DNA from: Bacillus sp. RAR_GA_16 | Lineage (GTDB): Bacteria; Bacillota; Bacilli; Bacillales; Guptibacillaceae | Length of the DNA stretch: 64,000 bases | Reading direction: 5' to 3' | Assembly (NCBI RefSeq): GCF_020165985.1 | Contig: NZ_JAIUKZ010000001.1 | Coordinates: forward strand, 62,001-126,000 | Part shown: piece after piece, positions 1 to 9,750 of the stretch | Layout of the letters: each line of letters begins with the position of its first letter | Position numbering within the stretch: the stretch's first letter is position 1 | Program-made: the position numbers and the translations under genes | The notes under the pieces: model-generated | The model's input: only the letters and a program-made list of their open reading frames with translations | Database searches by the model: none | Told to the model about the DNA's origin: nothing

Positions 1-2838
1 ATCTGTAAAAAGACCGGTGAACGCATCCATTAAGCCGCCAGAAATCTCATGAAGATTTGTCAGCTCAAGTTCGATCGTTCCATCATCATTGTTTACCGCA
101 TTTTTCACAATGTTCTTTTCTTTGATAGCGTCTGCCAATTCCACTTGCACGCCATCTTGTTTATCATCAGCATCGACGACAAATGCTTTCTCAGGATCAA
201 ATGTAAGCATGATCGATGCGCCTTTTAATTCGTCAAGGTGACGTCCGGCAAGATTCATGCTGTAGTCATTCCCTGCTCGCGGGACATCGTCAGAGGATAG
301 CGCAAGCATTGGACCGTCTGTATCCACCTGGAACGACCATGTTGCTTCACCAGGGTTTCCAAAATGGTCAAGCACTTTCACGTACACTTGGTGAATTCCA
401 TCGGAGAGCTTTTGCTCAGGTTTATAGTGAATTGTGCCTGTAATCTCGTCATATTCTGGGCTAACTTCCTGTCCATCCAACTGCATGGTAATGCCATCAG
501 GATTAACCCCTGTGCCACCTTCATTGTCTTTTACTTGCAAACTGATTTCAGGGGTGTTGCTTTCAACTTTCTCATCCATCTCCGGCATGATGTTCGAGAT
601 TTCAGGATTCGTTAAGTCATCAAACGTTTCTCCGTAAGTTGCACGAATGTTATCAACATAAATCGTTCCTGCATTTTTGTTATCGTTATTCGTCTCCATA
701 TAACGGACGGCAAGATCAAGCTTAATAGGCGTAGGCTTTCCTGCAGGAATATCAGCTTCAACGTACTTCCAGCCTGTCCATGAAACGTTTGTGTCAAAAT
801 CGATTGCGAATGCTTTGTTGTCGCCATCACGTAATTGCGCGCGTAGCCAGTGCCTCATTCCATCACCGTATACCCACATGCCAATGGTTTTTGGATAGCC
901 TTCAATTTCAATATCTTCCTTCGGATAGGCGTAGGCACCCGATGTCCCTTCTGTTTCTGTAAAATCATAGTCCAGTTGTAGTGAGTGATTGCCGAATCGA
1001 ACTTGTTCAGGGGAAGAAGTTTGAGCCATCTTGATGGATGTATAGCGCGCTCCACTCGTTGTCCAATGATCAATTCCATTCTCGAAGTCTTCAAGAATAA
1101 TCGGTTCTTTTCCAACTTCAATGATCATTTCAGCGGTTTGATTACCATAGCTTACGATCACTTTTCCTTTGGCAATTCCGTCTGTTGCATGGAATTCACC
1201 TTTTTCATTAATCGTTCCAATCTCGCCTTCTGTTTTCCAATCAAAAACATTTTGGTCCGCAATTACCGGCTGGCCATTTAATGTGCCTGTTGCCTTAAGT
1301 TGTACCGTTGCACCAGGATCAACCGTCAATTCTGTTTGTTGTAGCATGATGTCTGTCATTTCATCTACAACGGTTATCGCTGCCGTGCCCGTCATGTCAC
1401 TTACGGATGCTTCAACTGTCCCTTCTCCAGCGTTCGAAGAAATGAACGTGCCTTCTTTATCAATGCTACCGATGTCTCCGGTTGTGCTCCACGTTACTGG
1501 CGTAGCCATGTCAACCGGATTGAATGAATCATCCTGTCCTTTCGCATTGAAAGAATAGGACGTTCCAGCAAGTAAACGAATGGTATTAGGAAGAACGGTA
1601 ATTTGACTTAGTTCACCCTGTGGTGCCTTACTTATTACGAAAAGAGAATTTGCCACTGCACGAGCACCGCCATCTGATGGTGAGTTAACGACCGATATAG
1701 CGTTATCACCAGGCTGGCGTGCTGCAAAGGTAGAAGAGCCTCCTCCGTCAAGATTAATGCCGGAAACAGCTCCCATTTCAATCAACATATCAGCTGCCTC
1801 ACTTAGGGTAACTCCTTCACTAAAACCAGGCTGTCTTCCATCAATCACTAAGAAAAAGACTGACCCATCAGCTTTTACACCAACTGCGGTACGAGGGGCT
1901 ATTGCTGTGCTGGAATCAGCTATGTTTGTGCCATTATCAACGAGAACAGGTTGTCCACCAATGGCGGTGACAACTTCGTTCCAATTTTTGTCATCAAAGT
2001 TAAAAGAAAGAGAAATGGTGTCACCAGACTGGAGGGTATTGAGGTAGTCTCTCGCGGAACCGTGTCCTGAGAGAATCATTTGACCTTCTTCAAGCTTACT
2101 ATCGCCTTGAAGGTAGCGGACTTCTTCAACTGTCGCGGTTACTGTTTTTCCTGCTTGAACATTCCCTTGAACGTTCGAAAGCACAACTTCTCCACCCCAC
2201 TCATTCGTTTGAGTGGATGAGGCAAATGCAGGTGTATAAAGCACAAGCTGTTCTGCTCCACGCGTTTTGTTGATCGCATCTACTTGAACAGATTCTTCAT
2301 CGTTTACCGTCATTGCGATAGAAAGCTCTGGTTTCCCGATCATAGCTCTACCATCTGCTTTAAAGCCAAGTAGTGCCAGTTTGCTAAGCTGCTGAACATT
2401 TCGACTCGAAAGAATTTCGCCGTTTTTTATCATGGCATCAATCATCTCACCTGAACTTGTGTTATAGAAATCACCGTTCACGGCTCCGATCACGCGGTGT
2501 CCTTCTTCATGAACCGCTGCAGCTTGTTCTACGACAGGTTGCATGCCCATCACAGTCCCGTTCGAAAGACCTGCTTCAAACGAGATGGCTGGATTGCTAG
2601 GATCGACATCAAGCTTGTACACCTGCTGTGGTCCTCTCTCTGTTGCAAGCTTCATCTTTGTCTGAGTAACACCTGGCCCAATTGAAAGTGTTGATTCATC
2701 AAGAATCTCACCAATCGATTGCTGACTTTTTTGAGCTGTTTCTGCTAACGCAACCGGCTCAACAATCGTTGAGAACGGTGACCCAAGCATAAACAACGCA
2801 AGAAAGACGACTAAGCTCTTTCTTAACCTTGTAAGCAT
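1..2838 (-). CDS. Secreted phosphodiester glycosidase (NAGPA-like), multidomain, 3' end outside window
   Basis: The first 946 codons of a minus-strand gene are open from an ATG at 2838 to the window edge. A GGGGGAGG ribosome site lies about 9 bases upstream. Residues 1-32 form a signal peptide ending near VALAE. Residues ~190-400 resemble the NAGPA/DUF2233 phosphodiester glycosidase fold, with the characteristic INLDGGGSSTF segment near residue 360. This family removes sugar phosphodiester caps; the substrate here is unknown. Then come two Big_2-like Ig modules (~410-570), a carbohydrate-binding-like beta-sandwich starting DFENGIDHW (~580-735), an Ig-like module, and a cohesin-like module (~850 on, weak call). 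Every large secreted neighbour except the NlpC/P60 protein ends in CWB2 repeats, so one may follow beyond the edge; that is inference. Confidence 0.8.
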   Translation of the reverse strand, partial: MLTRLRKSLVVFLALFMLGSPFSTIVEPVALAETAQKSQQSIGEILDESTLSIGPGVTQTKMKLATERGPQQVYKLDVDPSNPAISFEAGLSNGTVMGMQPVVEQAAAVHEEGHRVIGAVNGDFYNTSSGEMIDAMIKNGEILSSRNVQQLSKLALLGFKADGRAMIGKPELSIAMTVNDEESVQVDAINKTRGAEQLVLYTPAFASSTQTNEWGGEVVLSNVQGNVQAGKTVTATVEEVRYLQGDSKLEEGQMILSGHGSARDYLNTLQSGDTISLSFNFDDKNWNEVVTAIGGQPVLVDNGTNIADSSTAIAPRTAVGVKADGSVFFLVIDGRQPGFSEGVTLSEAADMLIEMGAVSGINLDGGGSSTFAARQPGDNAISVVNSPSDGGARAVANSLFVISKAPQGELSQITVLPNTIRLLAGTSYSFNAKGQDDSFNPVDMATPVTWSTTGDIGSIDKEGTFISSNAGEGTVEASVSDMTGTAAITVVDEMTDIMLQQTELTVDPGATVQLKATGTLNGQPVIADQNVFDWKTEGEIGTINEKGEFHATDGIAKGKVIVSYGNQTAEMIIEVGKEPIILEDFENGIDHWTTSGARYTSIKMAQTSSPEQVRFGNHSLQLDYDFTETEGTSGAYAYPKEDIEIEGYPKTIGMWVYGDGMRHWLRAQLRDGDNKAFAIDFDTNVSWTGWKYVEADIPAGKPTPIKLDLAVRYMETNNDNKNAGTIYVDNIRATYGETFDDLTNPEISNIMPEMDEKVESNTPEISLQVKDNEGGTGVNPDGITMQLDGQEVSPEYDEITGTIHYKPEQKLSDGIHQVYVKVLDHFGNPGEATWSFQVDTDGPMLALSSDDVPRAGNDYSMNLAGRHLDELKGASIMLTFDPEKAFVVDADDKQDGVQVELADAIKEKNIVKNAVNNDDGTIELELTNLHEISGGLMDAFTGLFTD

Positions 2839-2973
2839 TTCCCTTATCCTCCCCCGGATATGTAATCTGTTCAGCTCTGCACTGAACATCTACAAGATTA
2901 GCACCTTACTGTTAAGAGACTGTGAATTTAGACTGGATAAATGTTAATGTTCGAGATGCATTGAAAACACAAA

Positions 2974-3000
2974 AAAGTGTCCGCCTGGGGCGGACACTTT
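2974..3000 (-). terminator. Rho-independent terminator of the NlpC/P60 gene
   Basis: A 12-bp stem (AAAGTGTCCGCC with GGCGGACACTTT) closes a 3-base loop and is followed on the minus strand by a T run. It lies ~55 bases past the stop at 3055. The same stem recurs at 18518-18544. Confidence 0.8.
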
Positions 3001-3018
3001 CGTAATCTTGTCTTTTGA

Positions 3019-3044
3019 GGGGGTCAGGCACGTGCCTGACCCCC
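3019..3044. repeat. REP-like 26-bp perfect palindrome, centre CACGTG
   Basis: Arms GGGGGTCAGG and CCTGACCCCC flank a 6-bp self-complementary centre. Related palindromes are at 16333-16360, 18419-18444 and 18565-18588. A RAYT gene of the type known to mobilise REP sequences lies at 17632-18249. Confidence 0.75.
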
Positions 3045-3054
3045 TATTCAAACA

Positions 3055-4935
3055 TCAATGCGCGCGCTTCGCTCCTAAATACCTTGGCGCCCAGTAGCTT
3101 GATGTCATGTCGCTAATGGTAACGCCTGTCGATGAGCCAGCGTGGATGAATTTATTGTTACCGATGTAAATTCCACCGTGAGAAGCACCCGGTTTGTAAG
3201 TAGTGAAATACACGATATCACCAACAGATGGGGAGCTTACTGCCGTTGTGACGTTCCACATTTGGGCCATCGTTCTTGGCAAGGAAACGCCCTGCTTGTT
3301 AAAGACATAGACGAGGAAACCGCTACAGTCGAACCCTTGTGTTGGGGTGTTACCGCCCCAAACGTAAGGAACACCTATGTATAACGATGCGTCTGCAATC
3401 AGGTCCATGACGCTGAAGCTTGAATTCGAGCTTCCAGTGTCGCTGTTACCGTCATTGCTATTTCCTTCATATCCGGTTGATTGCTTTAGCTTTTCCCAAG
3501 TTGCCGGTCCGACGATGCCATCGACCGTTAACTTGTTACGCGATTGGAAGTTTCGAACTGCCCGCTCTGTTCCATTTCCAAAATCACCATCAAGAGGACC
3601 GCTATATAAGCCAATCGCTTTTAACTTTGATTGAAGTTCTTTCACAAGTGACCCTGTTGAGCCCTTTTTCAATACATCGCCGTAATCTTCTCCAGTGGAA
3701 GGCGAAGAAACAACTTTTTCTGTTAAGCCGTCAAGCGCATCCATCGTTTCTTTTGTCGCAGTACCTGTCACCTGCAGTTTCTTTGCTTTCTGGAAGTCCT
3801 TGACCGCTTTCTCAGTGACAGGACCAAAGTATCCTGTCGCTTCCGCGTGGAAGGTTCCGGCTTTCTTCAACTTATTTTGGAGCTCTGTGACCGCACTTCC
3901 CGTTGATCCTACCTTCAGGACGGTCGCCGTCTCCTGTGAGCTTCTTGACTTCAAAGCATCAATCGTTTTATCATCAGCAACGCCTGTCACCGGTAATCCT
4001 ACGATACTTTGAAACTCTTTGACTGCTTTTTGCGTAATACTACCAAAGATCCCGTCTATGTTATAGGAATAGTAACCACGGTCTTTTAGCATCTGTTGGA
4101 GATTTGTTACGGCGCTTCCTCGCGATCCAACTGTCAGTCCGCTCGTTGCAGGTTTTACTACATCGCTGCTTTTTGACAGGGCCGATAAGGTTTTGCTGTC
4201 CGCTACACCCGTTTGGGAGAGTCCATTTGCCTTTTGGAAGTTTTGAACTGCCGTCTTTGTAATCTGTCCAAAAATGCCATCTACATTATATGTATAATAG
4301 CCTTTTGCTTTTAATTTCGTCTGAAGATCTGTTACTGCACTTCCCCGCATCCCAACTGATAGGTCAGAAGTTGAGCCAGACGATTTTGAACTTGTGCTCG
4401 TATTGGAAAGAGCGCTAATGGTCGTAGCATCGGCTTTTCCTGTGACAGAAAGTCCCTTCGCCTTTTGAAAGTCCTGTACGGCTTTTTGTGTGATCTGACC
4501 GTAAATGCCATCCACATTGTAGGAGTAGTAGCCTGCTTCTTTCAGCTTGGCTTGAAGATTCGTCACGTCTTGACCACGCGATCCAACTTGTAAAACGGAT
4601 GACGATGTGGAAGCTGATGACTTGCTAACCTTACTTGCCCCTAGCTTCTGAAGGGTATCCGTTGTCGCCACGCCTGTTGCCTTTAAACCAACTGCCTTTT
4701 GGAACTGACTTACAGCATCCTCAGTAATTGGACCATAGTACCCAGTTGATGTGTGGTAAGTAAAATACCCTTTTGCCTTCAATACATCCTGTAGCTCTTT
4801 CACATCCTGGTTGTTCATGCCTAGCTTAAGCTCTTGATCCCCAAACGCCGCTTCTGCCCCATCAGGTTGAACAAACATGACGCCCGCGACGAGCGCAGAT
4901 CCCGTTATTGCTTTCTTGACCAATGAAGGTTGCAT
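3055..4935 (-). CDS. Secreted peptidoglycan endopeptidase, six PG-binding repeats plus NlpC/P60
   Basis: This 626-residue protein likely cleaves gamma-D-Glu-diaminopimelate bonds in cell-wall stem peptides. The start is the ATG at 4935 (MQPSLVKKAI), because AGGAGG lies 6 bases upstream and the signal peptide begins there; an in-frame upstream start adds only 12 residues. After the signal peptide (to ~AEAAFG) come six PG_binding_1 repeats of ~65 residues, each with the G-x-V-x-x-LQ...G-x-x-T-x-x-AV-x-x-FQ pattern, separated by Ser/Thr-rich linkers (~30-475). The C-terminal ~120 residues are NlpC/P60, with catalytic Cys in FDCSGF, His in SHGGIYIG and a polar residue in FIHAGSS. It resembles LytE/LytF/CwlO-type autolysins but uses PG-binding rather than LysM repeats. 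Confidence 0.9.
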   Translation of the reverse strand: MQPSLVKKAITGSALVAGVMFVQPDGAEAAFGDQELKLGMNNQDVKELQDVLKAKGYFTYHTSTGYYGPITEDAVSQFQKAVGLKATGVATTDTLQKLGASKVSKSSASTSSSVLQVGSRGQDVTNLQAKLKEAGYYSYNVDGIYGQITQKAVQDFQKAKGLSVTGKADATTISALSNTSTSSKSSGSTSDLSVGMRGSAVTDLQTKLKAKGYYTYNVDGIFGQITKTAVQNFQKANGLSQTGVADSKTLSALSKSSDVVKPATSGLTVGSRGSAVTNLQQMLKDRGYYSYNIDGIFGSITQKAVKEFQSIVGLPVTGVADDKTIDALKSRSSQETATVLKVGSTGSAVTELQNKLKKAGTFHAEATGYFGPVTEKAVKDFQKAKKLQVTGTATKETMDALDGLTEKVVSSPSTGEDYGDVLKKGSTGSLVKELQSKLKAIGLYSGPLDGDFGNGTERAVRNFQSRNKLTVDGIVGPATWEKLKQSTGYEGNSNDGNSDTGSSNSSFSVMDLIADASLYIGVPYVWGGNTPTQGFDCSGFLVYVFNKQGVSLPRTMAQMWNVTTAVSSPSVGDIVYFTTYKPGASHGGIYIGNNKFIHAGSSTGVTISDMTSSYWAPRYLGAKRAH

Positions 4936-5045
4936 CCAGATCCTCCTCATTCCAATTAAGTTGCTGACCAAATATCGACACTCTGCCTATACTATCGGCT
5001 ATAATTCAACAAAGTTTAAGCAATATCCTGTTATTTTTTCCTAAA

Positions 5046-5083
5046 ATTAAGAGATACAGGTCAAATTCCCTGTATCTCTTAAT
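5046..5083 (-). terminator. Hairpin terminator of the M6 protease gene
   Basis: A 15-bp perfect stem (ATTAAGAGATACAGG with its complement) and 8-base loop lie 24 bases past the stop. The T tract is short (TTTT then AGG), so efficiency is uncertain. Confidence 0.65.
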
Positions 5084-5106
5084 CATGGAATGCATCTTTT
5101 GTCGCA

Positions 5107-7854
5107 TTATTCCTGATACAAGCGCTGCTGCACTTTCTCGTTTATAGCGGACGGTCCACCTAGCAAGTGAAAGTTCCTCACATTTTTTATCGCTTCGACC
5201 GTTTCTGAAGGAAGTTCATTTGACTTCACTAACAAAAGTGGTGCACCTTCTTTCGCCGCGAGAACAGAACCCGCTAGCGCATCCGCAAAGCCAAAACCAG
5301 TGGCCAAATAAGCCGATTTAGCGTCTGGATAAAACGCTGTTTTCACTTTCGCAGCCGTTTCAAAACGGTTGATTCCGGCAATACGCTCTGGGGATGGAAG
5401 ACCATCATACACGCTCTTCGTGATCACACTTTCTCCCCCGATTACGATCGTATCGTCAATGTTTTTCAACGCCAGTTTTGTGGCTGACGGAATTGTGTCT
5501 TTATTGACTAATAAAATCGGATAGCCTTGTTGCGCGGCATATGGGGCAATCGCCAAAGCATCTGGAAAATTAAACCCATATGCGATTACAGCTTTCTCTG
5601 GATCACCACCCATGCGCTTTGCAATTTTGGCTGACGTGTCATAGCGATTATCACCGCTAATCCGCTCCACTTCTAAACCGAGTGCCTTAATGGCTTTTTC
5701 CGTCGAAACAGAAATGGCGCTTTCTCCGCCAAGAATGATCGCTTTCTTGGCTTTAAGGTCCGTGATTTCTTTTATTGTTTCTTGTGGAAGCTCATTCGTT
5801 TTAGCAAGCAGGATCGGTGCTTTTAACTGATACGCAAGCGGTGCACCTGACAATGCATCTGGAAAATCGAAACCTCTTGCGATCACGACCGTTTCCGCTT
5901 GATTATACGTTTTGGCACTAACATTTGCTGCCGTTTCAAAACGATTTAACCCTTCAATTCGCTCAACGGTGTTTGCAGACGTTTTTACTGTTAATTCTGG
6001 TCCGTTAGAGGTCGCAAATCCTTTTTTATCAACGGCTTCTACTTTAAAATTGTACTCTTTATCTGTCGCAAGCCCTTTAACTGTGAGCTTTCTCGTAGAA
6101 CCATCAACTTCTTTTAAAACCGTTCCATTTTTATAGATGATGTACGACGCAATACCTGAATCATCTGTTGCTTCTGTCCAGTTTAACGTTAGACGATCAT
6201 TTTGGATCGTTGTCGCTTTCAATTCTGCTTTTGACCATAGTGGCGGCTGCTGATCCTCGCCTTGAGGTACTTTAACCGAAACCGTCATTGCCTCACTGTT
6301 CGGATCAAGTACGGTCACTGCAACACCTGAACTTGCCCCAGAATACACTTTACTCGTTGGAGAAGAAGTGGTCGTGAAGCGATCATAGCCATTTCCGCTA
6401 AAATAATGATCATAATACATTCGGAAAATATGCTGCTGATCGAGCTCCGCATAACCAAGTCTACTTTCATTGGCCTCTTCCAGATCCACTGCTTTATGAG
6501 ATTCGTTCGTATTATATTGACGATTCTTCAGCTGCTGCTCGTCAATATGCCAAATGGCAATACCAGGAGAAACAACATCATCTGCTAATCCTAAATCAAA
6601 ACCAGTAAACTGTCGGTTTTCAATTAAAAAGTATTCCGATTCATCGGTCGTCTTTAATTTTAATACGGCTGGTTGGTCCGCTTTAAAATTCGCTACTTCG
6701 TAAGTACCATTGTTTTGAATTTCGACAGGGCGGATAAATCCAAGCACCATCTTAGACCATGGGTCCAGATGGGTTGGAATGGCCCCTTCAAATTGATCGT
6801 CGTGGGTTGTCCAGGAGCCACCACCCATTAAACTATGAATGCCAACGCCTTCAGAAGAGCCGTCCGTATCATATAAATCTGGTAAACCAAGGTCGTGTCC
6901 CATTTCGTGTGCAATAATCCCAACCGTTGCCATGTGACCACCATGTTTTTCCCCAAACATTGTGTAGCCGCCGTCAGACTGATACGAACCAACTTTCACC
7001 CCATCCAACACAGGAGCTTCGCTCTCATACAAGCTAGACATGTGACCCCAAACCACTTTTCCTGTATCGCCGTAGCTTGCTTCACCACCAGCAGCAATTG
7101 TCACAATATGTAGCTCTTCGGAAGAAAGAGAACCGTCTTTATTTTGATCAAATTGCGCATAGTTCACCTTTGCATTAGAGGCTTTTAAGGCATCCTTTAC
7201 AATTTTTGTGTAGGTGCTATCCGGATTATCGGCCGTTTCAGGACGAGGATGCGCATAAGGAAGCGTTACTTTCACGATGCCATCACTCGTTCCACTGGAT
7301 TCAGTGGCCCCTTTAAATCCTAATTTCCCATTTGAAACTTCTTCATAGTAAGCATTGAGCGTACTACCTTGTGTGCCAAAAAAGCGATTTCGCCACTCTG
7401 CTTCAGAATAGGTAGCTTTCGAATCGCTAAATTCGACTAATAAAACAAGTGTATTCTCTTTCTCCCCTACGCTTAATAAATCAAAATCTTCATCTGGATT
7501 CGGTATCTCTTTTTGCTTTGTATCAGACGGTTGAAGCCGTAAAATTTCTTCGAGTTTTGCCGCATCAGAAGGTTTGGCATCAATCGCATATTTTGCATTC
7601 GTTACTTGGAGATTCTGACCGACGATTGTAGCGTAATACCAGTAGTCATCCTCTCCTTTTTTAATCACATCACCATCCGTCGTCCACCAGTTCAAACTTT
7701 CATTTCCACTGAGTGAAGCGTTAAAGGTTTCCCCTGATGGCTGCACAAGCTCCTGCATTTTTTCTAGTGCAGGCATGGCACTGGCTTCATTCGTTCCATA
7801 CATCATTAAAAAACTAAATAGTAGTAATCCAATCCCATAGATGCTTTTTTTCAT
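5107..7854 (-). CDS. Secreted M6-type metalloprotease (immune inhibitor A-like) with FN3 and three CWB2 repeats
   Basis: This 915-residue protein starts at the ATG at 7854 (MKKSIYGIGLL). An AGGGGGA ribosome site lies just upstream and the signal peptide begins there; a longer in-frame ORF has no better site. The zinc-protease motif HEMGH is at ~316-320, followed by LGLPDLYD, as in M6 peptidases. An EF-hand-like loop (DQNKDGSLSSEE) lies at ~235-247. An FN3 module spans ~540-625. Three CWB2 repeats (~630-915, each starting with an ERI-x-G-x-N/D-R-F/Y-x-T-A block) should anchor the enzyme to wall polymer. It is followed downstream by the PG endopeptidase gene, each with its own terminator, so the genes are probably transcribed separately. 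Confidence 0.9.
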   Translation of the reverse strand: MKKSIYGIGLLLFSFLMMYGTNEASAMPALEKMQELVQPSGETFNASLSGNESLNWWTTDGDVIKKGEDDYWYYATIVGQNLQVTNAKYAIDAKPSDAAKLEEILRLQPSDTKQKEIPNPDEDFDLLSVGEKENTLVLLVEFSDSKATYSEAEWRNRFFGTQGSTLNAYYEEVSNGKLGFKGATESSGTSDGIVKVTLPYAHPRPETADNPDSTYTKIVKDALKASNAKVNYAQFDQNKDGSLSSEELHIVTIAAGGEASYGDTGKVVWGHMSSLYESEAPVLDGVKVGSYQSDGGYTMFGEKHGGHMATVGIIAHEMGHDLGLPDLYDTDGSSEGVGIHSLMGGGSWTTHDDQFEGAIPTHLDPWSKMVLGFIRPVEIQNNGTYEVANFKADQPAVLKLKTTDESEYFLIENRQFTGFDLGLADDVVSPGIAIWHIDEQQLKNRQYNTNESHKAVDLEEANESRLGYAELDQQHIFRMYYDHYFSGNGYDRFTTTSSPTSKVYSGASSGVAVTVLDPNSEAMTVSVKVPQGEDQQPPLWSKAELKATTIQNDRLTLNWTEATDDSGIASYIIYKNGTVLKEVDGSTRKLTVKGLATDKEYNFKVEAVDKKGFATSNGPELTVKTSANTVERIEGLNRFETAANVSAKTYNQAETVVIARGFDFPDALSGAPLAYQLKAPILLAKTNELPQETIKEITDLKAKKAIILGGESAISVSTEKAIKALGLEVERISGDNRYDTSAKIAKRMGGDPEKAVIAYGFNFPDALAIAPYAAQQGYPILLVNKDTIPSATKLALKNIDDTIVIGGESVITKSVYDGLPSPERIAGINRFETAAKVKTAFYPDAKSAYLATGFGFADALAGSVLAAKEGAPLLLVKSNELPSETVEAIKNVRNFHLLGGPSAINEKVQQRLYQE

Positions 7855-7944
7855 TATCTTCCCCCTAAACTTGAGCATCACATACTCTACAAGTCTATCA
7901 CTAGCGAGTTAAAATTTGCCATAATTCTGCATATTTTCATGTAA

Positions 7945-7975
7945 AAAAGGGAGCAGCAACGAGCTGCTCCCTTTT
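7945..7975 (-). terminator. Rho-independent terminator of the SGNH hydrolase gene
   Basis: A 13-bp stem AAAAGGGAGCAGC/GCTGCTCCCTTTT with a 5-base loop is followed on the minus strand by TTTTAC, 11 bases past the stop. Confidence 0.85.
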
Positions 7976-7985
7976 GGGTTACCCT

Positions 7986-9614
7986 TTATTTCACGCCGAT
8001 CAGCTGTTTTTCGATCGTTGGACTAACGGCTTTTGGTCCACCTAGAATCGTAAAATGATAGATTTCAAGATTTTCTTTAGCATCTAATACGGCATCCTGC
8101 ATCTTGTTCGGATCCACAAGGAGAAAGCTATTGTCTTTTTTAGCAGCTAGAACGCTACCGGTTAGCGCATCCGCGAATTCTAATCCAGTAGACACAAAGG
8201 CTTTGTGCGAAGGGTTAAGCTCCATCGCAATAATTGAAGCTGTTTCATAACGGTCCTCTCCACCATAGCGCTTCGCTTTTGGTAATTTTCCAACGAGACT
8301 TTCTGAGAGTACGGCCGTCCCACCAACGGCAATGCTTTCAGGATAACGTTTTAAAACCTCTGCTGTATCCTCTGGAATCTCATCTTGTTTTGCGAGTAAA
8401 ATGGGATACGTATTTTCCGCTGCATATGAAGCAATGGAAAGAGCATCAGGGAATTTGGTTCCGTTCGCAATAACGGCCTTGTCTGCATGAGGTAAAGTTC
8501 CGGCAATTTTAGCAGCCGTTTCATAGCGGTTGTCTCCTGCAATTCGTTCAACAGGGATCCCCATGTGATCTAGCTCATCTTCAACGTCTTTCGAGAGCGC
8601 CTTCTCTCCTCCGAGAAGAATGGCGAATTCTGGATTGAGTCGTTCAATCTCCTCCTTCACGATTGGATCAAGAGCATTCGAATGCGTTAATAAAATCGGT
8701 GAATCTAAATCGTAGGCAAGCGGCGAACCAGCCAGGGCATCTGGAAAATCATCACCGCGCGCAATGACAACTCCCTGAGCATGTTCCTTCCACCCTTCCT
8801 GAGAAATTTTAACTGCCGTTTCGTAGCGATTAACTCCCGCTATTCGCGTCACGTTGGTTGGCAAATTTAATTTCACTTGTTCCCAAAATTCATCTGCAAT
8901 CGCCATATAACCCGCTGGCGATGGATGAACATTTTTAGGATTGGGCAAATACGTCAATGGATCAGTTGAAATGGCATCATACGTCGGAACATAATGACTG
9001 TTCGAATCGGATGCAATTTGTTTAATGATGCTATTCACTGTTTGCATAATCTCCACGAGAGGTCGCTGCTGGGCCTCAGGGAAAGCGTAAAAACCATTGT
9101 AATAGCCCATTAAATAAATCTCAGCCGAAGGGTTAACATTCCGGATGATGCTCATAATGGAGACATAGTTTTCAGAGAGCTCAGTAATGATTTTTTGGAC
9201 TTCTTCAGGGTTTTGTAAGCGCTCTGGGTTCTTACTGAGCACTTGCAGAAAATCATTGGCCCCGATCGTAATCGTGATCATATCTTTCGATGCGATTTTG
9301 ATTTGCATATCACGATCCATGAGAGCATCCAGCATATTTTGAGACGTAGCACCTGGCACAGCATAAGGCTTTTCGTAGCTTCCTAATAAATCCACTCGCT
9401 GTAGATCTTGAGCTATGTAGTCTGCATAACTTAAACCAATTGTATTATCTGACAGGACGCCAGCAGCCAATGAATCCCCAAACGCAGCGTAATGCACCGC
9501 ATTCTTTTCTTCATCGACGCTCGCAATCGCAAACGCTTGAGACGGTATAAGCATGGTGATCACGAGAATGAGCAGTAACAGTGGACTGATTTTCCGCTTG
9601 CCAAATCTCTTCAA
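7986..9614 (-). CDS. Secreted SGNH/GDSL-family hydrolase with three CWB2 repeats
   Basis: A 542-residue protein with a TTG start at 9614, preceded by GGGAGGG at 6 bases. The signal peptide ends near SQAFAIA. Residues ~40-260 form an SGNH esterase/lipase domain: nucleophile Ser in FGDSLAAG (block I), a GANDF block III-like segment, and the Asp/His-containing block V in NVHPSPAGY. It probably hydrolyses ester bonds (lipid, acetyl-sugar or similar); the substrate cannot be read from the sequence. Residues ~265-542 are three CWB2 repeats for wall attachment, closely like those in the flanking genes. Confidence 0.88.
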   Translation of the reverse strand: MKRFGKRKISPLLLLILVITMLIPSQAFAIASVDEEKNAVHYAAFGDSLAAGVLSDNTIGLSYADYIAQDLQRVDLLGSYEKPYAVPGATSQNMLDALMDRDMQIKIASKDMITITIGANDFLQVLSKNPERLQNPEEVQKIITELSENYVSIMSIIRNVNPSAEIYLMGYYNGFYAFPEAQQRPLVEIMQTVNSIIKQIASDSNSHYVPTYDAISTDPLTYLPNPKNVHPSPAGYMAIADEFWEQVKLNLPTNVTRIAGVNRYETAVKISQEGWKEHAQGVVIARGDDFPDALAGSPLAYDLDSPILLTHSNALDPIVKEEIERLNPEFAILLGGEKALSKDVEDELDHMGIPVERIAGDNRYETAAKIAGTLPHADKAVIANGTKFPDALSIASYAAENTYPILLAKQDEIPEDTAEVLKRYPESIAVGGTAVLSESLVGKLPKAKRYGGEDRYETASIIAMELNPSHKAFVSTGLEFADALTGSVLAAKKDNSFLLVDPNKMQDAVLDAKENLEIYHFTILGGPKAVSPTIEKQLIGVK

Positions 9615-9714
9615 TCAGAACCCTCCCTCAGATCAAATTCGTTATAACGAATGATACTATATACATTAGCTTTCCATACTACAATACCTGCCTATACAAA
9701 AAAATAAATTTTAA

Positions 9715-9744
9715 AAAGCGTAGGAGGCACGCCCCCTACGCTTT
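9715..9744 (-). terminator. Terminator of the 5'-nucleotidase gene
   Basis: AAAGCGTAGG pairs with CCTACGCTTT, with further pairing inside. A minus-strand T-rich tract follows. It lies 7 bases past the stop at 9751. Confidence 0.8.
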
Positions 9745-9750
9745 GCATGA

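Noticed and set aside
3019-3044. Palindrome considered as an intrinsic terminator
   Set aside because: No T tract on either strand, and a proper terminator lies next to it at 2974-3000; copies elsewhere are also not at consistent gene ends.
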